A stretch of DNA of 64,000 nucleotides from Magnolia sinica (Eukaryota > Streptophyta > Magnoliopsida > Magnoliales > Magnoliaceae), in the NCBI RefSeq assembly GCF_029962835.1, contig NC_080582.1, forward strand, positions 16,934,032 to 16,998,031, read 5' to 3'. The translations under genes were made by a program, and so were the position numbers. This document shows, in pieces, positions 31,910 to 43,567 of the stretch. Each line of letters opens with the position of its first letter. Position 1 is the stretch's first letter. Below the pieces are notes generated by a model. It was not told the origin of the DNA, ran no database searches, and worked only from the letters and a program-made list of their open reading frames with translations.

Positions 31910-32510
31910 TTAAGGATGCTTGCCCAAGAGCATAGTATACAAATGGTACAAGAAATAGAGCATTCTGCTGAGGCGGCAAATCCGGAAACTACTAATTCGG
32001 GGGAAGTGCTGCCTTCCAAAAGAGGATGGGAGAAGACAGCAATGCACCCTAATTCAGAGCAACTAGAGAGTGGATGTATGAATGCGGACCCTGCAGTCGT
32101 TTCCCAAAAACTTAGAGAGCTGGAAATAGGGCTGGTGGGTTTCACAGGTGGGAAAAATGGTCTCTATTCTCTAGCTCATTGATGGATTCAGGGCCTCCAG
32201 ATTCAGGTCCTCGTCTATAGATGTAGCTAGACTTTCCCACTTCCAATTCCTAATTACCTTTAAAACAAGGTCTAAACTCACAGATTTCATGGTTGATACT
32301 CTCTTTTGGCAGAATTTGGGACTGGTAGAGGTGTCCCCGTGGTCTCCCGAGATTCATCTAGAAGGGGAAGAAGCATGGATCTGACTTTATGGGATCCCAG
32401 CGCATGCATGGTTCAGATTAGTGATCTAAGGCTTGGGAAGTTCCTTTGGAAAGGTGATTCAGATTGACATTTTTTCTATAGTTGGGATCTTTCAGATGTT
32501 TGCCAGAGTA

Positions 32511-33779
32511 AAGGTTAGTATGATTGTGGGGTTGTTTTTCAACTCGCCCTAAGAGCTGGAAGTAGTTGGTAAAACATACAAAATCTGGGCTCAACTTGAA
32601 TACAAGATGGGGGGTATCAAATCTTGGGAGACAAGTCTAAGAGGATAGCAGATAGGAGGAGCTACAGAGAGTGATTTAAATCGGCCGAGCAGCAGGTTCC
32701 AAGGAGGGAAACCCAATTTAGAGAAATGCATTGGTGATGTTTGCGGAAATGTCAGCACCAGCAGGAGGCAGGACTCATTCATCCCACCTGTTCGTGGAAA
32801 TGCCAAGGAGAACCAAGCCCTTTCTCCAGGTAGTATAGTAACTCAACAGCGCTCCCCTATGAAAATGTTAGGGGGAACAACTGAGGAAGAATCACCCATT
32901 AGGAAGTCTCAGCAAATGGCCGAGACTCAGGTTTTTAATTCCAACCCAATGGAGGGTCTACCAGCAGCAGAATAGCAGAAGGATTTCAACTATTCAGATC
33001 AGCATAACTCTGCAGGGATGGACCATAGAAGCGCCCAGCCCCTCGGTGGACCAATCTCTTCTTCACATCTCCCTTCCATTCCAAGAATTCGGCCACTAAA
33101 CCAGGTGTGCATTTTAAATAGGAAGCAAGTAGTTGAGATTTCCAGCCCAGATGAGCATGTTCCAAATAATTTGCCCATTGACTTTGTTTTGTGCTTCTCT
33201 CTACCTCAGGTTAGTCCTATTGGATGTGAGAGCCACAATCGAAGCTTCTCCAGATCAGCAGCTCATTCGCCTGTTAGCCCCTTGGAAGGCAGATATAATG
33301 AGAGGGAGTATTAAGCAGGGAAATCCCCTGATCTCACCCCCTGGCCACAACATGAGGTAGGAGGGGACTCTTCGCCTCTCAAAGGCCTCACAAATGACTG
33401 TATATATATCGGTATACAGATAGTTAGATCTCACTGTGGACCTATCTCCATATCAGATAGCTCACGGTGATGTGGGTCTTCGATTTAGCAGAGGTCAGGA
33501 GGACAGTGGAGAGGCAAATTCCAGGCCTGAGAAGCAGCCTACACAAGATGTGAATCAACCTTTTTTCACAAAATTTGGAGCAGCCCTGATCGTAGGACCC
33601 ACCAACTATATATATGGCAAAAACATTTTACAACCTAGGCTATTTCGGGCGGGGCTTGTAGCACTATAGAAGGCCCGCCTATCATATCCTATAAAATTGG
33701 TTGCCTATTTAGCTTCCTATCAGAGCCAAGACCAACTTTGTCCAAAAGAAACTGACCCTTGATCAGCCGAGGGAGGGGG
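32511..33779. other. Decayed LINE or unclassified DNA
   Basis: Probably the rest of the + strand LINE ORF1 (Ser/Pro/Gln-rich open stretches), but no domain can be named. Several short frames exist with no consistent signal. Confidence 0.4.
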
Positions 33780-36091
33780 GGAACCTCCTAGAAATATCTG
33801 TCAGTTTGCGTCCTACTCCCCTCTTTAGCCATCCCGTCTGCTAGCCCATTCGCTTCTATAGGGATTAGGGAGATCCAAAAGGATCCCTTACCACGGAGAT
33901 TCTTGATTCTAGTCATCCAATATTTCCATTTTCAGATGCAGGTGGACTTCCTGGATATGCATTCCACCACCTATTTGGAATCAGATTTAACGAGAACTCT
34001 ATCTAGATCGGAAGAAACACAATACATCAAACCATCGAACACAACCTGAAGCTCAGCGATGTTGTGATGCATTCCTGTATCTGTTAAAGAAAGCAAATTT
34101 CATATCGCCATGACTATCCCTGCATATGCCCTCACCACCTGCTGGCCTTGGATTGGATAGAGCGGAGCCATCGATGTTTAGTTTAAACCAGCCCCTGGAA
34201 AGCCTGATCCATTAGAGGATGTTGACTGCCGGGGAGGGGTGGAACTAGCATGCTGGACCCATGGCAGAGGGGTCAGTTGGGACTAGCAACGGCTGCCAAG
34301 GGATCCTCTTGTCACAAAGAAAAATGGACTTCAACCACCATTTAATTTTTCCAAACACGCCAGAAACTGAGATAAGGCAACCATCATATCTTGCTTCGTT
34401 CCTGCCCTTCAAAATTCCCAAAGAGCAAAGACTGGGGTTAAATGGAGGATGACCAAGATCCTTTTGAATGAGAGAGGCCTAAACCACCACCAGTGGAGCT
34501 AGTCCGGGACCGAGAGGTGACAAGCTAGGGAAATCCCAAAGAATCTCGCAAGAAAAATCCAAACCTTGCCAGACTTCCGAATAAGAACAGGTGCTACATA
34601 GATTCTGAATAGGGGTTGGAATTCATATCTACCCCACAACAAACACACTTCCAGGCAAGGAGAATCCTTTTTTTTTTTTTCTGGATGCATTCATCTATAG
34701 GCAAGGCCCCCTGCATTACTTTCCACATAAATGTTGAAATCTTAGGGGGAATTTTAGGGTGCCACACCCATTTCGCCCAATCTTTCTTCAGCCCACGATC
34801 TCTACCGACGTTCCAGGCCGATTTAACTGAGAAACACCTAGAAGGGTCATAAGGCCAAATTTGTAAGTCGTTAGTTGTGGAGGTGCAGAACCATCCTTGT
34901 TTTATATGGGTCGAGACCCGGACAGGAAGATCGAATGGGGCATCCGGCTTGAGCCCACCATCCCTAAGAAAGTCAGCAACCCGCGGGGCCCTCTGATTAG
35001 GTGGGATATCAAAAGATGGCAGTGATCCTAAGGGACCTCACCTAGTCCAGTTGCATTGCCACATATTGAGATTCCCTTGGCCCGCTTCCTATTGAACGTT
35101 TTTGTCTAAAACGGGGAAGAGGCCCACCATAACTTTCCAGATCGAAGAGGCCCCTAAAACAGTCCTGCTGGAGCCGCCGGAAGGCCCATTTTACTGGTAT
35201 TTAGACAGTATAAACTCCGCCCAAAGACTGTTTTCCTTTCCAAACCTTATTGCCTATGCCATCTTCAGATGAAGAGCATCCATCACATCCTTTAATTTCT
35301 TGATGCCGAGGCCCCCCTCTTCCTTTGGTAATGAAATGACGCTCCTTTTCTTCCAATGCAGCTTCCTTTTGCCTTCCTGCCAACCCCAAAAGAAGTTAGC
35401 AAATGATTTCTCCAGAATATTCAGCACTTTCTTTAAGATAATCATGGCTACCAAAGAGTGAACCGGAATTCCACTCAGGACAGACAAGATTAGAGTTAAT
35501 TTGCCAGCTTGGGAGAGGACTTTGGTGTTCTAACCTTGGATCTTGGTGGCCACCTTATCCAACAGAGGATTGAATAGGCTGCATTTAATTCTCCCTTTAG
35601 CAATAGGTACCCCCAGGTAAGGGAAACTCGAGGCTGATTTTCTGAGGCCAAGGATTCTCTCGATGCTTCTAATTCTAGCAATGAGCAACTTGGATGAATA
35701 GTGAAAGGAGCTTTTCCTCAGGTTAATTCTCTGACCGGATACTACCTGAAAGTTGGAGATAAAAGAGTGAACCTCGTGAAGTGATTTGCGGGAACTGTTC
35801 AGGAGTAACAATGTGTCATTTACATAAAGTAGGTGGGAGACATGTTTGCACCCCTAGTTCATTTTGAAAGGCTTACATTGCCCATTAGAAACCAATTCAG
35901 AGAACCCTTTGCTGAGAACTTCGGCCAAGGATAAATAAACTAGGAGAGAGGGGATCGCCTTGCCTCAGTCCTCTAGTGGATTGGAAGATGCCACAACTTT
36001 CGCAGTTAATAAGGATGGAGAACAAATTGTTGCTCTAACAAGATTCCACCATCTTCACCCAGCTGGAGCAAAACTGACACAGGGATGAACG
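33780..36091 (-). pseudogene. L1 LINE, 3' half: end of RT, zf-RVT, RNase H
   Basis: On the minus strand from 36091 downward: SWVKMVESC..LFSILINCESCG..STRGLRQGDPLSPSLF (RT block after the catalytic palm), then VSGQRINLRKSSFHYSSK..FPYLGVPIAKGR (35530-35811), FFWGWQEGKRKLHWKKR..EEGGLGIKKLKDV (35254-35487), KIPPKISTFMWKVMQGALPI (zf-RVT, about 34690-34800) and GWFKLNIDGSALSNPRPAGGEGICRD (RNase H, about 34060-34190). Frameshifts and stops separate the pieces. The 5' half of the same LINE is at 52092-53407. A LINE RT copies its own RNA at a nicked target. Confidence 0.85.
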
Positions 36092-36372
36092 TGATGAGGT
36101 CGACCACCGTCTTCCTCAAGAATAACTACTCCAAATCCACGGAGCTTCTTTGGACTCCTCACAAAGACTTCTCGAATCCACGAGGAAAGAAAACAAGAAA
36201 ATAGAAATAAATTCTAATGAATTCAAAATTTAATTGATTAATGAAATAAATGAGTTTACAACCCTTTAAATAGGGATACCAAACAATGGGAGAGAAATCA
36301 GAAGCAAACTATAACTAAAACTCCCTAAAATTCATAACTTACTATAAATAGTAAATTTACTTTTATAGTAAG

Positions 36373-38594
36373 TGATGTTTTATTTAAACCAACATGATTT
36401 AAATGATTTTTAAACTCGCAAGTATACGAATCAGATGTAGATACGGTACGTATTACGAGATCGTTCCCACGAGGACTGGTCGTCACAATTCAAATCTATG
36501 ATTCTCCTTAACTAATCCAACAAATAATGGAATGAATTACTAAGCACAATTTTATGAAAAAATAATTAATTAAGAACAGGGAAGAAAATTTAATCAGAGA
36601 GAGAGCACTAGGACTTTCGAATCCACCCCTAATTATCCTAACCCTTGTTTTGTCTGTTGATTCACCTTGATCTAGATTTATACCACTTATACAGAGAAAG
36701 CACAATCTGTGTCCTTAATCGGGCATACAGACTGTCTAATTCCTTTAAGCAATGCCATGAATGACATATCCCATATCCTTGGTCGGGTACATGGAATGTA
36801 CATTCATTAAAGCACCCTGTTTCTTCCTCTATAGGAAACTTGTTCTTGATCAGACATAAGCACCTATAATAAGCATCCAAACAACATCCATATATATACT
36901 TTAATCAAGTTCATAGATGGAGAAGTATAGAATTTAAACCCATAAGCCCACTTAAAGAAAGAAACAAATTAATTGAAATTCAAAGTAAATCAACCAATAC
37001 AAGAGCTAATCAAATTAGGGGCTTCATCTCAGCCCTAGCTGAGAGATTAGTGACCCATAAAATCCATAAAAAAATATTAAATAAAATTCATAAAAGAAAC
37101 GTCAAACCAAACAATCTCTTTCTCTCTTCTTTCTTCTCTTTCTTCTCTCCCTTGCTCCCGATCTGGAATCCCCTGGTTCTCAATGCCTTTCCCACGTCCA
37201 AAACTCCCCTTTTATAGCTGTTGGATGGCTGGGGTCGGTGGCAGAGTCGTAGAAGGACTCGGAGTACAAATTTTCGCAGCTGTGATCGGTGGGCCCCACA
37301 GAGGTATTTTATGGAAAATCCACCCCGTCCATTGGATTCAGAACGAAATTTCAGTCAAGAATAGGTGGTTTTGAAGGTCCATTAGTGCGGCCCAGAGAAG
37401 AAAATACAAAAAGATCAGTTTTGAACGTCCCGGGGCAGTCTACTTTTGGCCTCTGCACCGCACACGTGTGTACGCATGGGCGAGGAATATCAACATGGTT
37501 TTGAAGCTCTCGACGCCCTCTACACGATGGACGGATCAGATCTTCCATCTGATCGAAGATGGTGGGCCACAACCGCCCGAAAGTCAGTTTTTTCGCGGAC
37601 GTGCGTAAGCCTTCGCACGTCCGGCGCTGCGATGCTCGGTGGGCCCCACATAAGCATTTTCGGGGAAATCCACCCCGTCCATTGGATAGAGGACGAGATT
37701 TCGTTCAAAGATGGATGGTTTTGAACTTGCGTGGACGCGGCCCAAAGAAGGAATCATGCTGTTTTCATTCTGGACGTCATGGGGCAGCTTGCTTGTGTCC
37801 TCTGTACCGAACACGTGTGCACGTATGGGAGTGGAATATCAGCATGGTTTTGTAGTTCTCGAACCCATCTACACGATGGACGGCTCAGATCGGCCGTACG
37901 GGTGACGTACGGGGCCCACAGCGGTCCGTAAAAACGGACTTTCCATCCGTTACACGCGCCAGAAACGGAAGTTTCTGTTTTTGAAAGGATGAAGTCGGGT
38001 CAGCGCTGCTGACCGACTTATGCTCGTTCGGTGCACAGGCAGTGCACATGTGCACCATGCACATGTCACGCAAGGTGGGGTCCACTGTGATACTTTTGAG
38101 AAATCTGCACCATCCATCCTTTTTCTCATATTATTTCCACCGTCAGGACCAAAATTGATGTATATCCAGATATCCAGCGGGCCCCACTTAATGAATTAAG
38201 GGGCTGATCTGGCCGTTAGACCACTTTCCGAGATTGTCAATGGCTGAAATTTAATATGTACGGTTCATTTATGGTCCCCATCACGTGTATGAAGTTTCGA
38301 GTTGATCGGATGGTGGGAAACATGTGATCTTGCATTCTGGACCCTTTTCGAGCCCCTTTGCCTTGCTTTCCTCAATCCCAGGCGTGTAAAATCTTCACTA
38401 TTGGTTTTCTGGAGTCCATCCCGTGCTCTGGTAATTTTGGAGCGCCAAATCCATGTTCTTAACATCATCTTTCAGTACACACTCCTGATTTCATCCTGTA
38501 ATAAAAACACGATTAAAATATGGCATTAAACCTTATCATATACGTAAATTTAGGCAATTACTGGGGTCTGATATGCAATATTTGACCCTGATCA
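36373..38594 (-). repeat. Element 1, 3' LTR
   Basis: 2222 bases. A TATA-like CTATAAAAGG (minus) at 37208-37217 probably marks the promoter. It contains a two-copy tandem duplication of about 350 bases (starts 37288 and 37638, each beginning GGTGGGCCCCAC), and an inverted repeat at 37992-38019. It is nearly identical to the other LTR except for a divergent patch at about 37881-38105. Confidence 0.93.
37992..38019. promoter_or_regulatory. U3 hairpin of element 1 (3' LTR)
   Basis: AAGTCGGGTCAGC, a three-base loop GCT, and GCTGACCGACTT pair with one bulged base. The core GGTCAGCAGCGCTGACCCG (minus sense) is shared exactly with element 2 (53991-54017), while the outer arms differ but still pair. 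Confidence 0.6.
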
Positions 38595-38606
38595 CAACCC
38601 CCAACC
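38595..38606 (-). other. Polypurine tract of element 1
   Basis: GGTTGGGGGTTG in minus-strand sense, directly before the 3' LTR; identical to that of element 2 (62986-62997). It primes plus-strand DNA synthesis. Confidence 0.85.
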
Positions 38607-39502
38607 AGCATTTTGCTAGTCCCGAGCAAAACATGCGAAAAATAATTTCAGAAATACTTGACAATTCTTGTGAACCCGAGTGACTTGTGAACAGATAGCT
38701 GAGATGTGAAAATTCTAAGATTCATGAATGGTAAGTAGAATTTTCTTCTGAAATCAAGCTTACAGTAAACTTCATAATCAAGTTCAACATATTAATCCAT
38801 TAATTAGAACATTCCTAAACACTGAGTTCCACAGGTGTATAGTATAATCTCAGCTTACAATCATTAAGAGTTCCAATAATCAATTTCATGCTAAAATTGG
38901 TAATTAACAACAGAATTCTTGACAACCAATACTAGCATTTTAGATTAACCCTTCAGCCTTCAAAATTTTATTTATTTATTTATTTATTTTTTTTAATTTT
39001 CTTTATGAACAGTACGCCAAGGAAGGGAATCAAATCCTCACCTACAGGGAGCAAACCTATGGTGAAAACTCGTCGCCTCATTTTTTATAAGTCAACTATG
39101 GAGAATCAAATCTACACCTATAGGGAGCAAACCTATGGTGAAGATTATGTGACTTAGCCTTTTAATTCTTCTTTTTACCAAGTTAATCATTCAGTTATCG
39201 AACCAAAACTTAATGTGCAAGCGAGATGTGATTTGTGAAATCATGACTCAATCAATGGTTACAACTTCTAATCATGGATTAACAATTCAAAATTGACTGC
39301 GAAATCAAGCAGATGGCCGAATCCAAGAGTCATTAGTTACCAACATCATGTATCTTATAATGTTAAAATCACAACTATCCTTCAAAATCACTTTGAATTC
39401 AATAGAAATTCCAGAAAAAATTTTAAAATTTTCACAAATTTTGCTTAAGACCAAGAAAATACTGATTAGGTAACCTAATCTCCCACCCCCAACCTAAAAT
39501 CT

Positions 39503-39518
39503 ACATTGTCCTCAATGT
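39503..39518 (-). other. Conserved ACATTG/CAATGT hairpin (element 1)
   Basis: In minus-strand sense ACATTG-AGGA-CAATGT, a 6-bp perfect stem with a four-base loop. A purine-rich GGTTGGGGGTGGGAGATTAGG follows. The same hairpin and purine run are at 62128-62170 in element 2. Confidence 0.7.
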
Positions 39519-39693
39519 AAAAGAAATAATCATGCGATGCACATGAGACAACGAATAATAAAAGAGGAATGAGGGAAAGATAGTACCTGGACGGAGAATC
39601 AAGAGGCTTCCCAAAATTATCAATGTAAGAGCAAGTTAGGGCAAGAGAGAAATTAACAGAAGCAAAAATAACAAAAAGAAAAAGAAAAGAAGA

Positions 39694-39827
39694 TCCTACC
39701 TATACCACTTTCGCAGGTGCTCTCGATTGCATTTAGCGCATGCAACAAGCCTTTAAACCCCTAGGTTACCCCTAGTGGACAAGTTGTAGTCTCGTGAGGG
39801 TTTGCAGTAATGTTACCCACAAACATT
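39694..39827 (-). ncRNA. Ultra-conserved 134-nt block (element 1 copy)
   Basis: Aligned without gaps to 61832-61965 of element 2, reversed, with two differences in 134 positions. It has no ORF. Small inverted repeats are visible: ACGAG-n7-CTTGT (G-U pair in RNA) and TGCAT-n7-ATGCA. I infer a structured cis-acting RNA element of the retrotransposon transcript; that is not proven by sequence alone. Confidence 0.5.
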
Positions 39828-39864
39828 GAAGTAACGAACTAGGAAAAAGCATAAAATAAAAGAC

Positions 39865-39878
39865 TGGGTTGCCTCCCA
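39865..39878 (-). other. Conserved TGGG-AGGCAA-CCCA hairpin (element 1)
   Basis: Lies within a conserved stretch GAAGACGT..AAACTTAGCGCTC..TGGGAGGCAACCCAG present downstream of integrase in element 2 (61759-61794). Confidence 0.65.
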
Positions 39879-39978
39879 TGAGCGCTAAGTTTAACGTCTT
39901 CAGCCAGACAAGAACGGACCATGAATGAAATAATCTTTATAACCAGGGTCCGCCAAAGAAATTACCTCAACACTTTCA

Positions 39979-41442
39979 TTAACCGATCCCAGACAAGTGA
40001 TGTGAGTTCCCATGAATTGTGCTATCTGAAATAAGGCAACTGACACTGTCGTCAAATAATTTAAGGACTTCTGCTCGAACGACTTCTTCTATGTTAGGAT
40101 CACGCTTCCTTTGCATGTTATGCGATATTACCACAGCATGATCCATCCATACAGTGGGGCATACTCCCTGTATTTTTTCTATCTTTTGTTCAATTGCTGC
40201 CTTATATGCTCTAAGAACATTAAGCAGCCTGCTCGCCTTTGTCTTCTCAGAGTTACAAACTGTGCTGTTAGGAAGAGTCTCAGAGGGATGAAGAGGTTCC
40301 ACTTTCGCTCTCCATTTTTCAGTCTCCAATATAGGAGTAGAGTCGAGCAATGCATTGACTTCATGGATGGGACTATCAATGTCAAAATCCATGCCCGATT
40401 GTGCTAAGCAGGTCTCAAGAGGATCTTCGAAAGATGTATGGAAGGAGTCCTGCACAAGGCTCTCGATCATGTCCACTTCAAATATGTCATCCAAATCTGA
40501 GGGTTGTTGTCCTGCATTAAAAACATTGAGTTTAATATTCATGTTACCAAAGGGCAATTTCATAACTCCATTCCTGCAATTGATAATAGCATTAGATGTG
40601 ACCAAAAATGGACGACCCAAAATGACTGGGATCTGACTATGAAGATTCTGGACAGGCTGAGTATCTATAACTATGAAATCCACTGGAAAATAAAATTTAT
40701 CAACCTGGATTAACACATCTTCAATAACACCCCGGGGCACCTTGACAGATCTATCGGCTAGTTGTAATGTTACCTTAGTCGGTTTCAACTCACCAAGTCC
40801 TAGCTGCTCATAAACCGAATATGGTAACAAATTGACACTCGCCCCTAAATCAAGTAATGCCTTCCCGATCTTATGATCTCCTATGCCGCAAGAAATGGTG
40901 GGAGCTCCTGGATCCCTAAATTTAGGAGGGGTATTATGTTGAATCATGGAGCTGAGCTGCTCTGCAAGGAAGACTTTCTTATGAACATTCTGCTTACGCT
41001 TTTGAGTGCATAAATCCTTAAGAAACTTAGCGTAAGCAGGGACTTGCTTGATAGCGTCAAGCAATGGGATGTTGACTTGCACTTTTTGAAACACATCCAA
41101 GATTTCATCAAAGTTATTTCTTTTCTTTATTGGTGCCAGACGTTGAGGAAAGGGTGCTTTGGGCACATAAGGTGGCACATTAGTGGCTCTTGGAGAGTCA
41201 GAGAGCTTTTGGACTTTGGATGCATTGGTATGGCTCTCTGCTTCATCTTGATCTTCTGTTTTAGAATTTGATTCATCCCCAGGCATCTCTATTCTGTTAT
41301 CAATCTGCTTGCCTGACCTAAGGGTAGTGATCGATTTAGCCTGTTCATGATATTGCCCTTGGTTGGAATTAGAGCCAATCTCATCTTGTCCCTTTGGATT
41401 AGCCTCGGGTTGGCTAAGGGAACTTGCCCTTCTCTCTCTCAC
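39979..41442 (-). pseudogene. Element 1 gag C-terminus, aspartic protease and start of RT
   Basis: 487 codons. KSITTLRSGKQID is a marker of the gag-protease link in this lineage. APFPQRLAPIKK..NIPLLDAIKQVPAYAKFLKDLC precedes the protease, and ALLDLGASVNLLPYSVYEQLGL holds the active-site Asp (D-L-G-A-S form). RPFLVTSNAIINCRNGVMKLPFG ends it. The frame runs into the RT start, DPNIEEVVRAEVLKLFD..ISDS, and then jumps to unrelated residues and a stop. In element 2 this point is codon 69 of the RT frame (59117), so the deletion removed the rest of pol. Confidence 0.88.
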
Positions 41443-42245
41443 TCAATGTGGCGGCTAGTTGACCCATTTGTGCTTCCACTTGGCAATGGATTGTGCATTT
41501 GCATGTAAGCTTTCCTGGTGGCCAATAAGGTTTGTTGGGTGTCTTTTTGGAATTGGAGAGAACTCTGCATGAAAAGATGGAGTGTATCCTCAAGAGATGG
41601 TTTCCTTGATTGTGTAGGCAGTTGTTGATATTGTGGAAACTGTTGAGGTTGTTGACTGCCAACTTGGAGGTGCGGTTGCATGGGAGGATTTCCAGATGGT
41701 CCTCCTTGTTGTGGTCCTTTTGCCCAAGAAAAATTTGGATGTCTAGCCCACCCTGGGTTGTATGTGTTCGAGTAAGGATCATTCCCAGATTTTTGAAAAG
41801 TGTTCATAGCATGAACTTGTTCAGAGAGAAGTTCTGGGAATGCTGCACCAGATGGACAAGACTGCATAGGATGGGCAGGACTGGAACATGTGGCATATGC
41901 CTCAACTTGAGCTGTTTGTGGTGGTCCATTATTTAATACCAGAGCATCAACTTTCTTTGTCAGGTTATCACGCTTGGCACTCAGCTCTGGTATGACTCCT
42001 ATCTCATATATACCACCTCTCTTTTGTGGTTGGGGACTTTTGTCACCTCTATTTGAATAATCCCATTGCTGGGAATTTTCGCACAAGGTTTCAAAGAAGT
42101 TCCACGCTTCGACATCACTTTTGGTCATGAATGACCCTCCACTGGTGGCATCAACCATGCGACGGTTCTGTGGTGTCAGACCGTCATAGAAGTATTGAAC
42201 TTGTTGCCACTTCTCAAAACCATGGTGAGGACATTTAAGAAGCAA
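41439..42245 (-). pseudogene. Element 1 gag, middle part
   Basis: 268 codons: CPHHGFEKWQQVQYFYDGLTPQNRRMVDATSGGSFM..AWNFFETLCENSQQWDY is the C-terminal part of the retrotransposon gag domain. NTYNPGWARHPNFSW and a Pro/Gln-rich tail follow. The zinc-knuckle-like ATCSSPAHPMQSC lacks the first Cys of the CCHC seen in element 2. It is out of frame with the first gag piece. Confidence 0.85.
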
Positions 42246-42363
42246 GTCCTTCCATCTTTCCTAACATTCATGAAAGTGCTCGCCCTCTTTTTGTGTGAAG
42301 TTAGTAATTTCTCTACGGAGGGCATTGGTTTTGTGAACGGGGAAGAACTTGTTTAAGAACTTC

Positions 42364-42768
42364 TTAGACAGTTGGTCCCATGTAGTGATAGATCCAACTT
42401 CTAGAGAATTCAACCATGCACAGGTGTAGGCGGATCGAATCGTCTGAGAAGTTTTGGAACTTAAAGGTGGAGCAAATATTTAAGAATTCTTTCACATGAT
42501 GATATGGGTCCTCCTTGTCTAATCCATAAAAGGATGGCAACAATTGTATGACTCCAGGTTTAAGTTCAAAGTGTACTGCCGTAGTGGTTGGCAACACTAT
42601 GCATGAAGGCGCATTAAATTGGACAGGAGCTGAATAATCTTTGAGAGCTTTTACTTCAGTCTCATTCGCCATTTCAACAGGAGTATTTCTCAATCTTTCA
42701 CGAATTGTTCTTTCAACCTCAGGATCAAACGGTGCTAGTTCTATGTTTAGAGATCTACGTCCTAGCAT
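42364..42768 (-). pseudogene. Element 1 gag, N-terminal part
   Basis: 134 codons starting MLGRRSLNIELAPFDPEVERTIRERLR, then LKDYSAPVQFNAPSCIVLP, FELKPGVIQLLPSFYGLDKEDPYHHVKEFLNICSTF. This is the start of the Athila-type gag, comparable to codons after 56310 in element 2. A frameshift near 42370 separates it from the middle part. Confidence 0.85.
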
Positions 42769-43543
42769 AAACTATGTTATTGCAATGTAAGAAAGAAAAC
42801 TAAACTAAGAAGCAACCTAAGAGAAATAAAACTAGACCTAGAAACTATGAGATTCTAAAACAAGTTAAAACTATGTAAATAAGAATGGGAAGAAAGAACC
42901 CGGAAAAGGAGATGATTGATGTCTGAAGAATAGAGAGCTCCTCCTTTTGAAGACAATGTTATTTAGCAGCTTCCTTCCTTAATTCCTGTAAACAAAAAGA
43001 AAACAAAAATAAATTAAATTTACTAAAATAATGCTAGAAAAAAAAATCCTAAGCAACGGTTAATTTCTAAAAAAGAAAGTTTGTAATCTTAGAAATAAAA
43101 GCTAAGTTAGTTTCTAAAAAGGGAAAATTTCTAAAAAATAGGAAATTAGAAAATAAGAGAGAATCTTTCTAAAAAAATAAAACCTAAAGACTCTTCTAAA
43201 AATAATAAAACCTAAACTAGAAAATAGAGAGTTACTTGAAAGAAGAATCAGAATCTAGAATTAGAAAATAGGAAATTTCTAAAAATAAAAAAAATAAAAT
43301 AAAATAGCCTAGAAATAGAAACTTTCTAAAAAAAATAATAATAATAAAACCTTAATTCTAAAAATAGAAATTAGAAAAAAAATAGAAAATTTGGAAAGAG
43401 ATTACCAAATTAGTAGTTTATGTCAGGTCCCTACAAAACAGGAAATAGGTTAGTTTCAAAAAAATTTAACCTGGAGTTAGTAAAAAACCTAAGACTATGA
43501 ATTATGATAAGAGAGAATCCTAAATCCAATTGGAACAAAACAG
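42769..43543 (-). other. Element 1 5' leader
   Basis: AT-rich leader between primer site and gag with many TTTCTAAAAA/TTTTAGAAA words, like 55645-56309 of element 2. No ORF. Confidence 0.75.
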
Positions 43544-43561
43544 TCCCCGGCAACGGCGCCA
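43544..43561 (-). other. Primer-binding site of element 1 (tRNA-Asp)
   Basis: TGGCGCCGTTGCCGGGGA on the minus strand, 6 bases inside the 5' LTR. It is complementary to the 3' end of plant tRNA-Asp, the usual primer of Athila-type elements. Confidence 0.9.
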
Positions 43562-43567
43562 AAAACT

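Larger units (their letters stand above)
29900..32510 (+). pseudogene. LINE (L1) ORF1 remnant: RRM then DUF4283-like domain
   Basis: Before the inserted element, one frame reads FPRTSKSRGYAFVRYVYKD..ARAAKGVLDGKKIDGRTISI. RGYAFVRY is the RNP1 motif of an RNA-recognition motif. The frame continues after the insertion at 31910 (KDACPRA, then stop). From 32184 another stretch of about 110 codons with four stops reads FWQNLGLVEVSPWSPE..EEAWI-stop-LYGIPAHAWFR, the pattern of the DUF4283-like part of plant LINE ORF1. Such proteins bind the LINE RNA. The gene is dead: stops, no continuous ORF, and split by the Harbinger element at 30050-31909. An alternative is a captured host RRM gene, but the following domain favours a LINE. 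Confidence 0.7.
38607..39978 (-). other. Element 1 3' non-coding region
   Basis: No ORF. It contains the blocks listed separately (39503-39518, 39694-39827, 39865-39878), a (TTTA)n-like run at 38966-38997, and a duplicated segment AGGGAGCAAACCTATGGTGAA (about 39045 and 39125). It aligns in order with 61686-62985 of element 2. Confidence 0.8.

Noticed and set aside
31888-32182. Open frames on both strands after the Harbinger element
   Set aside because: On the + strand it starts inside the RRM remnant of the LINE; the minus frame is its shadow.
37183-38085. Many overlapping short open frames, duplicated at 44378-45297
   Set aside because: They lie inside the LTRs of element 1; duplication reflects the LTR pair and the internal 350-base repeat, not genes.
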